Shown here: one piece after another, positions 54,526 to 63,661 of the stretch
Layout: every line of letters starts with the position of its first letter
How positions within the stretch are numbered: the first letter of the stretch is position 1
Assembly: GCA_945876435.1 (NCBI GenBank)
Contig: CAMCOD010000004.1
Span: 1 to 64,000 of the forward strand
Direction of reading: 5' to 3'
Length of the DNA stretch: 64,000 nucleotides
Origin: an uncultured Clostridia bacterium
GTDB lineage: Bacteria > Bacillota > Clostridia > Oscillospirales > Ruminococcaceae
Position numbers and translations under genes: made by a program
The notes under the pieces: model-generated
Seen by the model: the letters and a program-made list of their open reading frames with translations, nothing else
Told to the model about the DNA's origin: nothing
Databases searched by the model: none

Positions 54526-55271
54526 ACACTGAGTTTATAACGCTGACTCCGGAAAATTTAGCCAAAGAACACCTGTGCTGCATTATCCGCAGCAAGAAGC
54601 CCTATCCAGGCGTGGAGGCCAAGCGGCAGTGGCTGGCAGAGCGCTTGGAAGAAGGCCATGTATTTCGCAAACTGGATGCAAAAGGCTGCGTCTTTATCGA
54701 GTATGCTCCGCTGGAAACAGCCTGGGTTCCCATCACCGGAGACAACTTTCTTTACATTTACTGCCTATGGGTAACCGGCAGCTCCAAAGGCTGCGGATAT
54801 GGCAGAGCACTGCTGGAATCCTGCATTGCGGACGCAAAAAATCAGGGAAAATCCGGCGTCTGTATGCTGGGAGCACAGAAACAAAAGGCTTGGCTCTCCG
54901 ACCAGAATTTTGCGAAAAAGTTCGGCTTTGAGGTGGTTGACACAACTCCCGGCGGCTATGAACTGCTGGCCCTGTCCTTTGACGGAAGCCAACCGTCTTT
55001 TACAGCCAGCGCGAAACAGGAAACCATCGAAAACCCAGAGTTGACGGTCTATTACGACCTGCAATGCCCCTATGTGCCGCAGCAAATTAACATTCTGAAA
55101 ACTTATTGCATGGAAAACAACATTCCGGCCTCCTTCCTTCAAGTGGACAGCTTAAAAAAAGCGAAAGAACTGCCCTGTCCCTTCAACAACTGGGCCGTTT
55201 TTTACAAAGGAAAATTTCAGACGGTCAATTTATTGGATATTCCCTCTCTGGAACGAATCCTCAAAAAATAA
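54522..55271 (+). CDS. GNAT N-acetyltransferase with YoaP-like C-terminal domain
   Basis: YIYCLWVTGSSKGCGYGRALLESCIADAKNQGKSGVCML; C-term TVYYDLQCPYVPQQINILKTYC...PCPFNNWAVFYKGKF. Confidence 0.85.
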   Translation: MNTEFITLTPENLAKEHLCCIIRSKKPYPGVEAKRQWLAERLEEGHVFRKLDAKGCVFIEYAPLETAWVPITGDNFLYIYCLWVTGSSKGCGYGRALLESCIADAKNQGKSGVCMLGAQKQKAWLSDQNFAKKFGFEVVDTTPGGYELLALSFDGSQPSFTASAKQETIENPELTVYYDLQCPYVPQQINILKTYCMENNIPASFLQVDSLKKAKELPCPFNNWAVFYKGKFQTVNLLDIPSLERILKK

Positions 55272-55433
55272 AATCTCGCTTTCTTGCCGATGCGCGCAGG
55301 GCCACCTCTAAAAAGGGCAGCTCTGCGTTTTGTTTTGCAGCTGTTATCTATAAAACAGACACATTTTCCTGCAAAATTTGCCTATCAGGAAGAAGAAATT
55401 TGGTATAAAATTGAGTTGACAAGGAGGAGAACA

Positions 55434-55652
55434 ATGAATAAAGAGAGGCATTTTACATCCCGAATGTTGATCTGCGCGGGCGCTCTGATGACCGTTTCCG
55501 GCATTCTGACAGCGATGCTCGGAAAGCTGGCCATTGGCGGGATCTTCTGGGCGGCAGCGTCCGGTATGTTCTTTGCCGCCTACCATTTCCGGCTGGCGGA
55601 AAAGAAATTAGATGAAACGGAGGAATCAGAAAATGAGCAAAAGACTTTATAA
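55434..55652 (+). CDS. Small membrane protein, hypothetical
   Basis: MNKERHFTSRMLICAGALMTVSGILTAMLGKLAIGGIFWAAASGMFFAAY behind AAGGAGGAG. Confidence 0.65.
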   Translation: MNKERHFTSRMLICAGALMTVSGILTAMLGKLAIGGIFWAAASGMFFAAYHFRLAEKKLDETEESENEQKTL

Positions 55653-55824
55653 ATCCAACAAAAATAAAATGATCGACGGTGTCTGCGGCGGCATTGCGGA
55701 GTATTTCGGTATTGATCCTACACTGGTCCGGCTGGCCTGGGTGCTGTTCTGCGCCATGGGAGGAAGTGGGTTTGTCGATTACATCCTTGCCGCCATCATC
55801 ATTCCTCCCAATCCGGAGTATTGA
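55633..55824 (+). CDS. PspC-domain protein
   Basis: KRLYKSNKNKMIDGVCGGIAEYFGIDPTLVRLAWVLF. Confidence 0.93.
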   Translation: MSKRLYKSNKNKMIDGVCGGIAEYFGIDPTLVRLAWVLFCAMGGSGFVDYILAAIIIPPNPEY

Positions 55825-55997
55825 TGCCAATAAGGAGCAAAACCATTCGTAATAGCATTAAATTTACCAGCTGGGCAAACATTTTGGTGAAGTACAGCAA
55901 TAGATGAACCTACCACATCCCTGTCCTCCTGCTTTATACCATGATGAATGTACGGCTGGACAAAGAACATCCGTACCTCAGTAAAGGAGAATATCCA

Positions 55998-56534
55998 ATG
56001 AAAAGCTTGCAAACCATTCAAAAAACATTCCATGTCTTTCGGATCCTTGCCAAAATCGCCATGATCCTTTCCTTTGTATGGGCCGGACTTGCCGGGATCG
56101 GGCTGCTGTGCGGCATTGCATGGTATTCCGGCGGCAGTGTAATCGGCGCCAACCAACAGGCGCTGCTGTCTCTGACGCTGGCCAGCAGCCTGAAACAGAT
56201 GATCGGCGTTCTGTTATCCGATATGGTATTCGCTTTGACCGACGGCATTCTGTTCGCTTTTGCTTTCCGGTATTTCAAACAAGAACAGGCGGACGGCACA
56301 CCTTTTACCGGCAGCGGCGCGGAGCAGATCAAGCGGTTGGGGATCCGTACCATCGTTCTTCCTTTGGTAGCGGCGATTCTGTCCGCTGTATTTTATGAAA
56401 TCTTTGACCTGTCTCAGGCCATAGCGGCGGATTGGGACAATCTCGCCAGCATATCCATGGGAATCGTACTGATTCTTGCCTCTCTGATCTTCCGCTACGG
56501 TGCTGAACTGGAAGGAAAGGGGGCTCGGTCATGA
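55998..56534 (+). CDS. DUF2975-like membrane protein
   Basis: 4 TM; FRILAKIAMILSFVWAGLAGIGLLCGIAWY...GAEQIKRLGIRTIVLPLVAAILSAVF. Confidence 0.6.
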   Translation: MKSLQTIQKTFHVFRILAKIAMILSFVWAGLAGIGLLCGIAWYSGGSVIGANQQALLSLTLASSLKQMIGVLLSDMVFALTDGILFAFAFRYFKQEQADGTPFTGSGAEQIKRLGIRTIVLPLVAAILSAVFYEIFDLSQAIAADWDNLASISMGIVLILASLIFRYGAELEGKGARS

Positions 56535-57220
56535 AGCAAGAGATCCATTTTACACCAATTGACCTTCAAAAATGGAACCGAGGCGAGATATTTTACTACT
56601 TCTCCAAAATGGCTCCCACCGGTTACTCCCTGACCGCGGACGTGGATATCACACAGATGCGTAATGTGCTGAAAGCAAGCGGGTGAAAGTTCTTCCCGGC
56701 CTACTTATGGTTGGTTACCAAGCTGCTGAATGAGCAAATGGAGTTTAAAATCGCCGAATTGGACGGTCGGCTTGGCTATTACAACACACTCACTCCGCTC
56801 TATGCCGCCTTCCACGAGGATGACAAAACCTTTTCCCTGATGTGGACGGAGTATGATGACAGTTTTCCTGCGTTTTATGATGCTTATATCGCGGATCAGC
56901 AGCGCAATGGCAGAAATCACGGCATTCTGGCGAAGAAAAATGAACTTCCGCCGCCGAATGCCTACACGGTATCCTGTATACCTTGGATTTCGTTCAGCAG
57001 CTTCGCCGTGCACTCCTATGAGAATAAGCCCTATTTCTTCCCATCTGTTGAGGCAGGGAAATTTTATGAAAAAGATGGAAGTACTTTTCTTCCACTTTCC
57101 ATTACCTGCCATCATGCCGCTACTGACGGGTGGCATGTCAGCTGTTTCCTTCAGGCACTGCAGGCGGAAGCGGATTCTTTTGAAAAATATTTAAGCGAAT
57201 GGATGGATACACAAGCATAA
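56531..57220 (+). pseudogene. CAT-like acetyltransferase with a single in-frame TGA (56684-56686)
   Basis: MKQEIHFTPIDLQKWNRGEIFYYFSKMAPTGYSLTADVDITQMRNVLKASG*KFFPAYLWLVTKLLNEQMEFK...LSITCHHAATDGWHVSCFL. Confidence 0.85.
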
Positions 57221-57235
57221 AGGAGGGCGCTTCCG

Positions 57236-57748
57236 ATGAAACCGAACACAATTGTATATACATCAAATACGGGCTACACCCGGCAATACGCTACTCTGCT
57301 TGGTGAAAAAACAGGACTTCCGGTATATTCTCTGAATGAAGCCATGAAGAAATTGGATCCGGGCCGTTCTATCCTTTATTTCGGCTGGCTCATGGCCGGT
57401 AAAGTGCAGGGCTATGCCAAGGCCTCCAAGCGCTTTCATGTGGAGGCAGTCTGCGGTGTAGGTATGGGAGCTACCGGTTCCCAGATTGAGGATCTGCGCA
57501 AAGCCAACACGCTGCCTGCATCCCTCCCTGTTTTTACACTGCAAGGAGGCTTTGATATTACACGGCTGCGGGGCATCTACAAACTGATGATGACCGTTAT
57601 GATCAAAACCGCAGGAAAGGGACTATCCAACAAGAAAGACCGCAGCCCCGAGGAAGACGCCATGCTGGAACTGATGCTCCACGGCGGCAGCCATGTCAGC
57701 GAAGAAAATCTGACGGCAGTATTGGAATGGTACCAAAAGGCACAGTGA
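57236..57748 (+). CDS. Flavodoxin-domain protein
   Basis: NTIVYTSNTGYTRQYATLLGEKTGLPVYSLNEA; GWLMAGKVQGY. Confidence 0.8.
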   Translation: MKPNTIVYTSNTGYTRQYATLLGEKTGLPVYSLNEAMKKLDPGRSILYFGWLMAGKVQGYAKASKRFHVEAVCGVGMGATGSQIEDLRKANTLPASLPVFTLQGGFDITRLRGIYKLMMTVMIKTAGKGLSNKKDRSPEEDAMLELMLHGGSHVSEENLTAVLEWYQKAQ

Positions 57749-57885
57749 TGCCCAGCAGTGCCGTCTTTTGCTTGTCTGTAAAATTCTATCGGTTGGTTTG
57801 ATGAATGGTACTGTCTGTTCCGATTGGGTTTGGACCAAAAGTTGGAAAAACCAGTACAGGAAAGCGCTGCAAACAGGAGGAAATC

Positions 57886-58551
57886 ATGAAATTATTTTTC
57901 AGAGCACTGACAAAAATGATGATGGGAATGCTTTTAATGGGATTGGTCTTATTCCTGCCTGCGGGTACATGGAATTATCCCAATGGATGGCTTTTCTGCA
58001 TTTTACTTTTCCTTCCCATGCTTATCATGGGAACGGTTCTATTCTTAAAAGCACCCGATTTGTTGGAAAAACGGCTGAATAACAAGGAAACCGAAAAAAC
58101 ACAGGTTGGAGTTGTTGTTGCATCATCCTTGCTGTTTATTGCCGCGTTTCTGGCGGCTGGGCTGGATTTTCGGCTGGGCTGGACGCAGGTTCCCACTTGG
58201 CTTGTATACACTGCCGCCGCGGTGCAGCTTGCCGCTTATGGCCTGTATGCGGAGGTCCTTCGGGAAAATGCCTACCTGTCCCGCACGGTGGAAGTCCAGG
58301 AAAATCAGAAAGTAATTGATACCGGACTGTATGGGATCATTCGCCACCCCATGTATACAGCCACGATCCTGCTGTTTCTCGCCATGCCTTTGGTACTCGG
58401 TTCCTGGGTTTCTTTTGGCATCATGCTGCTTTATCCGGTGCTCATTCTTTTCCGCATCCGTAATGAAGAGAAGGTATTGGAGGCCGGGCTGGAAGGCTAT
58501 CGGGACTACAAAAAGCGGGTTCGTTTCCGCTTGATTCCATTTCTGTGGTAA
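57886..58551 (+). CDS. Isoprenylcysteine carboxyl methyltransferase-family membrane protein
   Basis: Multi-TM; VIDTGLYGIIRHPMYTATILLFLAMPLVLGSW; RIRNEEKVLEAGLEGYRDYKKRVRFRLIPF. Confidence 0.9.
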   Translation: MKLFFRALTKMMMGMLLMGLVLFLPAGTWNYPNGWLFCILLFLPMLIMGTVLFLKAPDLLEKRLNNKETEKTQVGVVVASSLLFIAAFLAAGLDFRLGWTQVPTWLVYTAAAVQLAAYGLYAEVLRENAYLSRTVEVQENQKVIDTGLYGIIRHPMYTATILLFLAMPLVLGSWVSFGIMLLYPVLILFRIRNEEKVLEAGLEGYRDYKKRVRFRLIPFLW

Positions 58552-58587
58552 CAAGTGATCCGTAACCGTTACAACGTAAAAAGTGAA

Positions 58588-58624
58588 ACAGGCGCTGCCG
58601 GAAAAAACGGTAGCGCCTGTTTTG
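58588..58624 (+). terminator. Terminator
   Basis: aacaggcgctgccggaaaaaacggtagcgcctgtttt. Confidence 0.85.
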
Positions 58625-58639
58625 CATTTTTTGATTTTA

Positions 58640-58726
58640 TGGTGCCGCTGGCGAGACTTGAACTCGCACGATGTTGCCATCAACGGATTTTAAGTCCGGT
58701 GTGTCTGCCGATTCCACCACAGCGGC
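58640..58726 (-). tRNA. tRNA-Leu (UAA)
   Basis: GCCGCTG...GGACTTAAAATCC anticodon stem-loop, variable arm, GTTCAAGTC, CAGCGGCACCA. Confidence 0.96.
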
Positions 58727-58792
58727 GAACTTCGCTCCATTATGATACACTAATTCCTGTCGCAAGTCAAGGGAACAGGCCTTTTCTTTCAA

Positions 58793-58832
58793 AAAAAGAC
58801 CGCTACCCTGTCTGGATAGCGGCCTTGGTTTC
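58793..58832 (-). terminator. Terminator downstream of rnr
   Basis: aaaaaagaccgctaccctgtctggatagcggccttggtttt. Confidence 0.75.
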
Positions 58833-58939
58833 CGGTTTTCACAAAGCAGTTTTCTGCTTCGCGCGCAAACACCCATTCATCGGAATTTCAAAAGATTCTG
58901 ATGCAGAAACCATTAGTATTCTGCCCGACGAGGAAAACT

Positions 58940-61120
58940 TTATTCCTGATCAGCCAGCACAAAATCAATTTCTCCAGCGGATACATCCACCGCCACTGTT
59001 TTTACAAAGACCTTCTGACCGATTTTATAGCGGACATTGGAGGAGCGCTCCACCAGCTCCATGGTATCCTCCAGAATATAATCCCCAAACGGCAGGTTGT
59101 TGATGTGGACCAGTCCTTCCACTGTGTTGGGCAGCTCCACATAAAAGCCATAGGACTGCACCGAGGAAATCGCACCTTCAAATACTTCTCCAAGATGGCC
59201 GGCCATATATTCCGCCTTGTAGCAATCCTCACAATCCCGCTCAATATTGACCGCGTTCTGTTCACAGTCACTGCAATGTTTCGCCGCTCCGGATACATAG
59301 CCGCCGAAACGCTTATCAATCAGCTTTTTGGGGCTGCCGCCAACGTACGCGGACAGAATGCGGTGGATGATCAGGTCGGGATAACGGCGGATCGGTGAGG
59401 TAAAGTGGGCGTAATTGTCCAAAACCAAACCAAAATGTCCGGTATTTTCCGAAGAATACACCGCTTTTGCCATAGAACGCAGCAGTTGATTATTGATAAG
59501 CTGTTCCAGGCGGGTCCCGCGGACGGATTCCAGAACATCGGACAGCTCCTTTGCGCTGACTTCTTCGCTGAGTTTGGACGTATCCACTCCCACCTGCGCC
59601 AACAGCGTCTTCAGCCCATCCACCTTGTTGGCAGGCGGATCATCATGGACACGATAGACAAAGGGAAGTTCCTCATTCATGGCCACAGAAGCCGCTGCCT
59701 GATTGGCCATCAGCATAAATTCCTCAATAAACTTTTCGGATTCTCCCCGTTCTCTGGGCAAAATGTCCTTCACACGGCCATTTTCGATGAGGAATTTGGA
59801 TTCGGTGGATTCAATGTTCATGGAGCCTCGCTCAAAGCGCCGCTTGCTGAGAATGGCGGCCAATTCCCGCATTTTAAAGATCTCCGGGATCACCTGCCGA
59901 TATTTGGCCAAAATATCTTCGCCGGCGCTGCCATCCAAAATCCCATTGATCTCTTTGTATACGCCCTTGACCCGGGAACGGATATAGCTTTTCACAAAAC
60001 GGTAATTCAGCAGATCCCCCTGTTCACTGATGGTCAGCAACGCGGAAAAGGTCAAACGCACCTCGTCCGGATTCAAAGAGCAAATTCCATTGGACAACTC
60101 TTTTGGCAGCATGGGCAGCACCTGATCCGCATAATAAATGGAGGTGCCTCTTGCATAGGCCTCGTTATCCAAAGCGGAACCGGGCTTCACATAATAGCTG
60201 ACATCGGCAATGTGCACGCCCAACTCCCAAACATCGCCGTTTTTCTCCAAAGAAATGGCATCGTCAATATCCTTGGTATCCGCGCCATCAATGGTAAAGA
60301 TGTCATAACCGGTCAAATCCAGCCGATTCATCAGCTCACTGGGCAAGATCCCCTTTTCTGCAACCTTACGGGCCTCCGCTTTTGTGGGTTCATCAAAGCT
60401 CAGACGGGCATTATAGGATGCCAGCACCGCTTCACAGCAGTTTGCTGCCGATTCAGCGGTACCGAAGGTTTTTACAATTTTAGCCCGGTGAGAAAAATGA
60501 CCGTCACCACGGTTGCCGATGGTCGCCAGCACCTTATCGCCGGCTTTCGCTCCATTGCGGTCTTTCTCCCAAACCTCAATGGGGATCTTCATAAACTTAT
60601 CCGGCTGGACAAAAAAGCGTCCTTTTTCATTAAGCAGTACACCGGGGAAGTTTTCGTGGCTCTCCTCCAGGATCTCCGTCACCTGTCCCTCGATCTTTCC
60701 CTTATTGTCCTGGGACAAACGTACCGAAACGATATCGCCTGGCATGGCGCCCAACATCTCCCTGCCTGGCAGGAAAATATCGTCCTCTTTTGTGGCACCC
60801 TCCGTCATAGGCCGGGCAAAACCAAAGCGTTCCTGTACACTGACAATCTGCGCCTTCACCGTTTTCATGTTTTCTGCCAGGCCGACTGCGTTTTTCTCCT
60901 GCACAATAACACCTTTTGCCTTATATTGGGCCAGAAGCTGCTCAAACTCCTTTCGTTCCCTTGGGCTTACTTTCGCAAGAACAGCCAAATCTTTGATTCG
61001 AACCGGCTTTTTCCGGTTTCTGCGCAGTATCTCAAGAATACGTTTATTCAGCGGGAGAGCGCTTCCGCTTCTGCGTGTGCCCTGTTTACGCCGGTGAGGC
61101 AGTTTTTGATTGGATTTCAT
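58940..61120 (-). CDS. rnr: Ribonuclease R
   Basis: DIFTIDGADTKDIDDAISLEKNGDVWELGVHIADVSYYV; GHFGLVLDNYAHFTSPIRRYPDLIIHRIL; C-terminal S1. Confidence 0.98.
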   Translation of the reverse strand: MKSNQKLPHRRKQGTRRSGSALPLNKRILEILRRNRKKPVRIKDLAVLAKVSPRERKEFEQLLAQYKAKGVIVQEKNAVGLAENMKTVKAQIVSVQERFGFARPMTEGATKEDDIFLPGREMLGAMPGDIVSVRLSQDNKGKIEGQVTEILEESHENFPGVLLNEKGRFFVQPDKFMKIPIEVWEKDRNGAKAGDKVLATIGNRGDGHFSHRAKIVKTFGTAESAANCCEAVLASYNARLSFDEPTKAEARKVAEKGILPSELMNRLDLTGYDIFTIDGADTKDIDDAISLEKNGDVWELGVHIADVSYYVKPGSALDNEAYARGTSIYYADQVLPMLPKELSNGICSLNPDEVRLTFSALLTISEQGDLLNYRFVKSYIRSRVKGVYKEINGILDGSAGEDILAKYRQVIPEIFKMRELAAILSKRRFERGSMNIESTESKFLIENGRVKDILPRERGESEKFIEEFMLMANQAAASVAMNEELPFVYRVHDDPPANKVDGLKTLLAQVGVDTSKLSEEVSAKELSDVLESVRGTRLEQLINNQLLRSMAKAVYSSENTGHFGLVLDNYAHFTSPIRRYPDLIIHRILSAYVGGSPKKLIDKRFGGYVSGAAKHCSDCEQNAVNIERDCEDCYKAEYMAGHLGEVFEGAISSVQSYGFYVELPNTVEGLVHINNLPFGDYILEDTMELVERSSNVRYKIGQKVFVKTVAVDVSAGEIDFVLADQE

Positions 61121-61277
61121 AAGCTTTACTCTCTTTCTATAACACGTTCTATAATCAAAACAGCGGACTTGCCATTTCTTTTTCCTTCTTTATTATGCGC
61201 TATTCTTTGGTTTTCTACAAGATAGATTTTGTAAAATATCACAAAGCCCGCCTTTGAGAGAGGAGAGCGTAAAAAAA

Positions 61278-61312
61278 AAAGCACCCCGCGTGCGGGGTGC
61301 TTTTTTTAAATT
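61278..61312 (-). terminator. Terminator after secG
   Basis: aaaaaaagcaccccgcgtgcggggtgctttttttaaa. Confidence 0.85.
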
Positions 61313-61559
61313 AAGCCATAAACTTCTGAACGATTGCCAACAGGATAATGCAGACGAAGAAGACGATGGTCAAAACCTTAGTCGCCTTGCCCAGCATAGC
61401 ATCTGTGGTCTTACCCATATTTCTGCCGAAGCCGGAATCATCGCTGGCGCCAGTCAGAGCACCCATTTTCGCTTTGTGCTCCTGCATAAAGACAATGGCA
61501 ATGATCAGGACAGCCAGAACGCAGAGGACGATGGCGCTGATAATTTCAAATACGTTCAT
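61311..61559 (-). CDS. secG: Preprotein translocase subunit SecG
   Basis: 82 aa, two TM helices, upstream of rnr; VFMQEHKAKMGALTGASDDSGFGRNMGKTTDAMLGKATKVLTI. Confidence 0.9.
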   Translation of the reverse strand: MNVFEIISAIVLCVLAVLIIAIVFMQEHKAKMGALTGASDDSGFGRNMGKTTDAMLGKATKVLTIVFFVCIILLAIVQKFMA

Positions 61560-61706
61560 TTAATAAACCTCCAGTCTGCCTAAGGGCAGGTTTGCGTAAT
61601 CTAAGGGCTTGTACCCTAATTTACTACTTAACTCAAAACATGATATCATAAAAATTCCGTTTTGGCAAGAGCAAACAAGGCCCATAAACGCCTTTTTATC
61701 GCAAAA

Positions 61707-62138
61707 TTACCGGATTTCTTTCACCATATCAATATGGGGACAATGTTCATCCATGTAAACTTCGCCTTGCGCCTGATAGCCATTGCGTTCATAGAAGCCT
61801 TTCTTATCCAACTGAGCGCTTAGTTCAATCGCATCTCCGCCCAGCTCCCGCACCTTAGCCTCCAGATTTTCCATAACTACCCTGCCAACACCTTTTCCCC
61901 GATAGTCCTCCATAACACAGATGCGGCCGGCATGCCACCCTCCGTTTTTTTGGAAAACACGGCCGGTGGCAATCGGCGTTTCCTTATCGTATACGATCAC
62001 ATGCCAGCTTTTATCGTCCAAGTCATCAAACTCATTTTTAAATCCCTGCTCCACCATAAAAACCATTGCGCGGATAAAAAAAGCATCTGTGGTGTTCTCC
62101 TTGCCCTTTGACCATTGAATCGTCCAGCGTCTGCCCAT
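61707..62138 (-). CDS. GNAT N-acetyltransferase
   Basis: GRICVMEDYRGKGVGRVVMENLEAKVRELGGDAIELSAQLDKKGFYERNGYQAQG. Confidence 0.92.
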   Translation of the reverse strand: MGRRWTIQWSKGKENTTDAFFIRAMVFMVEQGFKNEFDDLDDKSWHVIVYDKETPIATGRVFQKNGGWHAGRICVMEDYRGKGVGRVVMENLEAKVRELGGDAIELSAQLDKKGFYERNGYQAQGEVYMDEHCPHIDMVKEIR

Positions 62139-62205
62139 AAAAATTTCCTTCTTTCTTTGTGGTACTGCCACAATTATAACAAAGGACAACCCCAGTTTCA
62201 ATGCC

Positions 62206-62454
62206 TTAAATCAGCTGCAGGAAAATCTGACCCAAAAGAAGAAGAACCGCTCCCGGCATACCCAATACCGCGCATATTTTCATGGTACCCGCCGTCACCG
62301 GCAGGGAAAAACCCAAATACGGCTCCAGAAATGAGCACAAAAACAGCGCGCTCAGTCCGCTCAGTACCGTAAAGAAGATCCCACGAAGCAGACAGCGCTT
62401 TTTTCTATACAGAAAAACCTGCAAAAAGGCCAGAGCCGCCAAAAATCCTGTCAT
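62206..62454 (-). CDS. Small membrane protein, hypothetical
   Basis: 82 aa hydrophobic ORF in tandem with the next gene. Confidence 0.5.
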   Translation of the reverse strand: MTGFLAALAFLQVFLYRKKRCLLRGIFFTVLSGLSALFLCSFLEPYLGFSLPVTAGTMKICAVLGMPGAVLLLLGQIFLQLI

Positions 62455-62464
62455 GCTGTGCCTC

Positions 62465-62719
62465 CTATCGGTCTCCTGCCCGCAATCCCATCCGTCTGGC
62501 CATATTGTGATAATAGCGGTAGCGGCTTCTCAGGGCTTTGCCGTCATAGATACAGGCCTCGATCAAATCCCCTTCCGTCATCAGATTAAACAGCGCGTCG
62601 TTATCCCGGATCTGCTGTTCCAGCTGCCGCAGCATGGCGATTACTTCCCCCGCTGAAAGAGCCTCTTGTGAACTTGTTTCCGTTTTCCGCGTAAGAATCT
62701 GTTCCAGTACTGTTGTCAT
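62465..62719 (-). CDS. Small helical protein, hypothetical
   Basis: MTTVLEQILTRKTETSSQEALSAGEVIAMLRQLEQQIRDNDALFNLMTEGDLIEACIYDGKALRSRYRYYHNMARRMG. Confidence 0.6.
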   Translation of the reverse strand: MTTVLEQILTRKTETSSQEALSAGEVIAMLRQLEQQIRDNDALFNLMTEGDLIEACIYDGKALRSRYRYYHNMARRMGLRAGDR

Positions 62720-62857
62720 TCCGATCCCGTCCTTTCACCTTCATGCTGTTCCTATTCTATGAAGGAAGTGTGGGACAGTATGTCTCTTTTATACAAAATC
62801 TGAATTTTTTTCGAAAACAGTTGCCTGTGCCTCCAAAATGGAGTACAATGATACCAA

Positions 62858-62893
62858 TGTAACAATCTTAGGTGTAACAATCTTAGGTGTAAC
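62858..62893. repeat. 15-bp tandem repeat (tgtaacaatcttagg x ~2.4)
   Basis: tgtaacaatcttagg tgtaacaatcttagg tgtaac immediately upstream of the 62917 small ORF. Confidence 0.85.
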
Positions 62894-62916
62894 CATCCCA
62901 TGAAAGAAGGCTTTTT

Positions 62917-63087
62917 ATGAACCAGTTTAAGAATTTGACGGAACGCTATTGTCCAAAGATCGGCTGTAATGTTCCTCTTGAAAACATGTACGATGACGAA
63001 GGCCGGGCTTATACCCGCTGTCTTTTCAGCTACAAGTGTGACTGGTACGAATGCGAAAAACATATGCCAGCTTTCCCAGACCGCTAA
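62917..63087 (+). CDS. Small Cys-containing protein (56 aa), hypothetical
   Basis: MNQFKNLTERYCPKIGCNVPLENMYDDEGRAYTRCLFSYKCDWYECEKHMPAFPDR*; below the ORF-track cutoff. Confidence 0.6.
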   Translation: MNQFKNLTERYCPKIGCNVPLENMYDDEGRAYTRCLFSYKCDWYECEKHMPAFPDR

Positions 63088-63106
63088 AAATGAAAATATG
63101 AATAAA

Positions 63107-63146
63107 AGAAAAACAGCAGACACTGTGGTGTCTGCTGTTTTTTTTC
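63107..63146. terminator. Terminator between the small ORF and rnpB
   Basis: aaaaacagcagacactgtggtgtctgctgttttttttc. Confidence 0.85.
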
Positions 63147-63159
63147 TGAAAATGTGACT

Positions 63160-63507
63160 AAGCGTGTAAGCCGGGTTCTGTTATAGATGACAATCTATCT
63201 AGACCGCCGGTCGCCCGACGGTTCAAGCCACCTGCCCCAGAATGACGGCGGGCCGCCGTTTGTTCATTCTGTTACGGTTACGGTGTTGCTTCGGATAGGG
63301 TTTACATGGCAGTGCAGTCTCCTGCACTCCGGTGAGCTCTTACCTCGCCTTTCCACCCTTACAGGGGCTGGACCCTGCGGTATCTCTCTGTTGCACTGTC
63401 CCTAAAGTCGCCTTCGGCTGCCGTTAGCAGCTATCCTGCCCTGTGAAGCCCGGACTTTCCTCATGCGGGCCCTTTCGGATTCCGCACGCTGCCATCCTGC
63501 TTACTCA
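63160..63507 (-). ncRNA. rnpB: RNase P RNA (class A-like)
   Basis: Minus strand: GAGGAAAGTCCGGGCTTCACAGGGCAGGATAGCTGCTAACGGCAG...GGGTGGAAAGGCGAGGTAAGAGCTCACCGG...AGAACCCGGCTTACACGC. Confidence 0.95.
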
Positions 63508-63661
63508 CAGCATTCATTTTACCCCATCCTTGCCGGATTGTCAACCAAAAAACCATTGCAAAACCTTGCCATAGCCGTAAAACAGGTCTATAATAGGCAC
63601 AGATACTTTAGCACTTTACTGCAGGCTGCTTTTGCCGACCTGCCACCAAGGAGGAATTTTT

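Noticed and set aside
55825-55990. Possible gene remnant between the PspC and DUF2975-like genes
   Set aside because: A minus frame (IKQEDRDVVGSSIAVLHQNVCPAGKFNAITNGF) looks slightly protein-like but I could not recognise a family; too weak to call.
58637-58876. 79-aa minus ORF
   Set aside because: Contains the tRNA-Leu gene; translation of tRNA sequence.
63187-63405. 72-aa plus ORF
   Set aside because: Lies wholly inside rnpB on the opposite strand.
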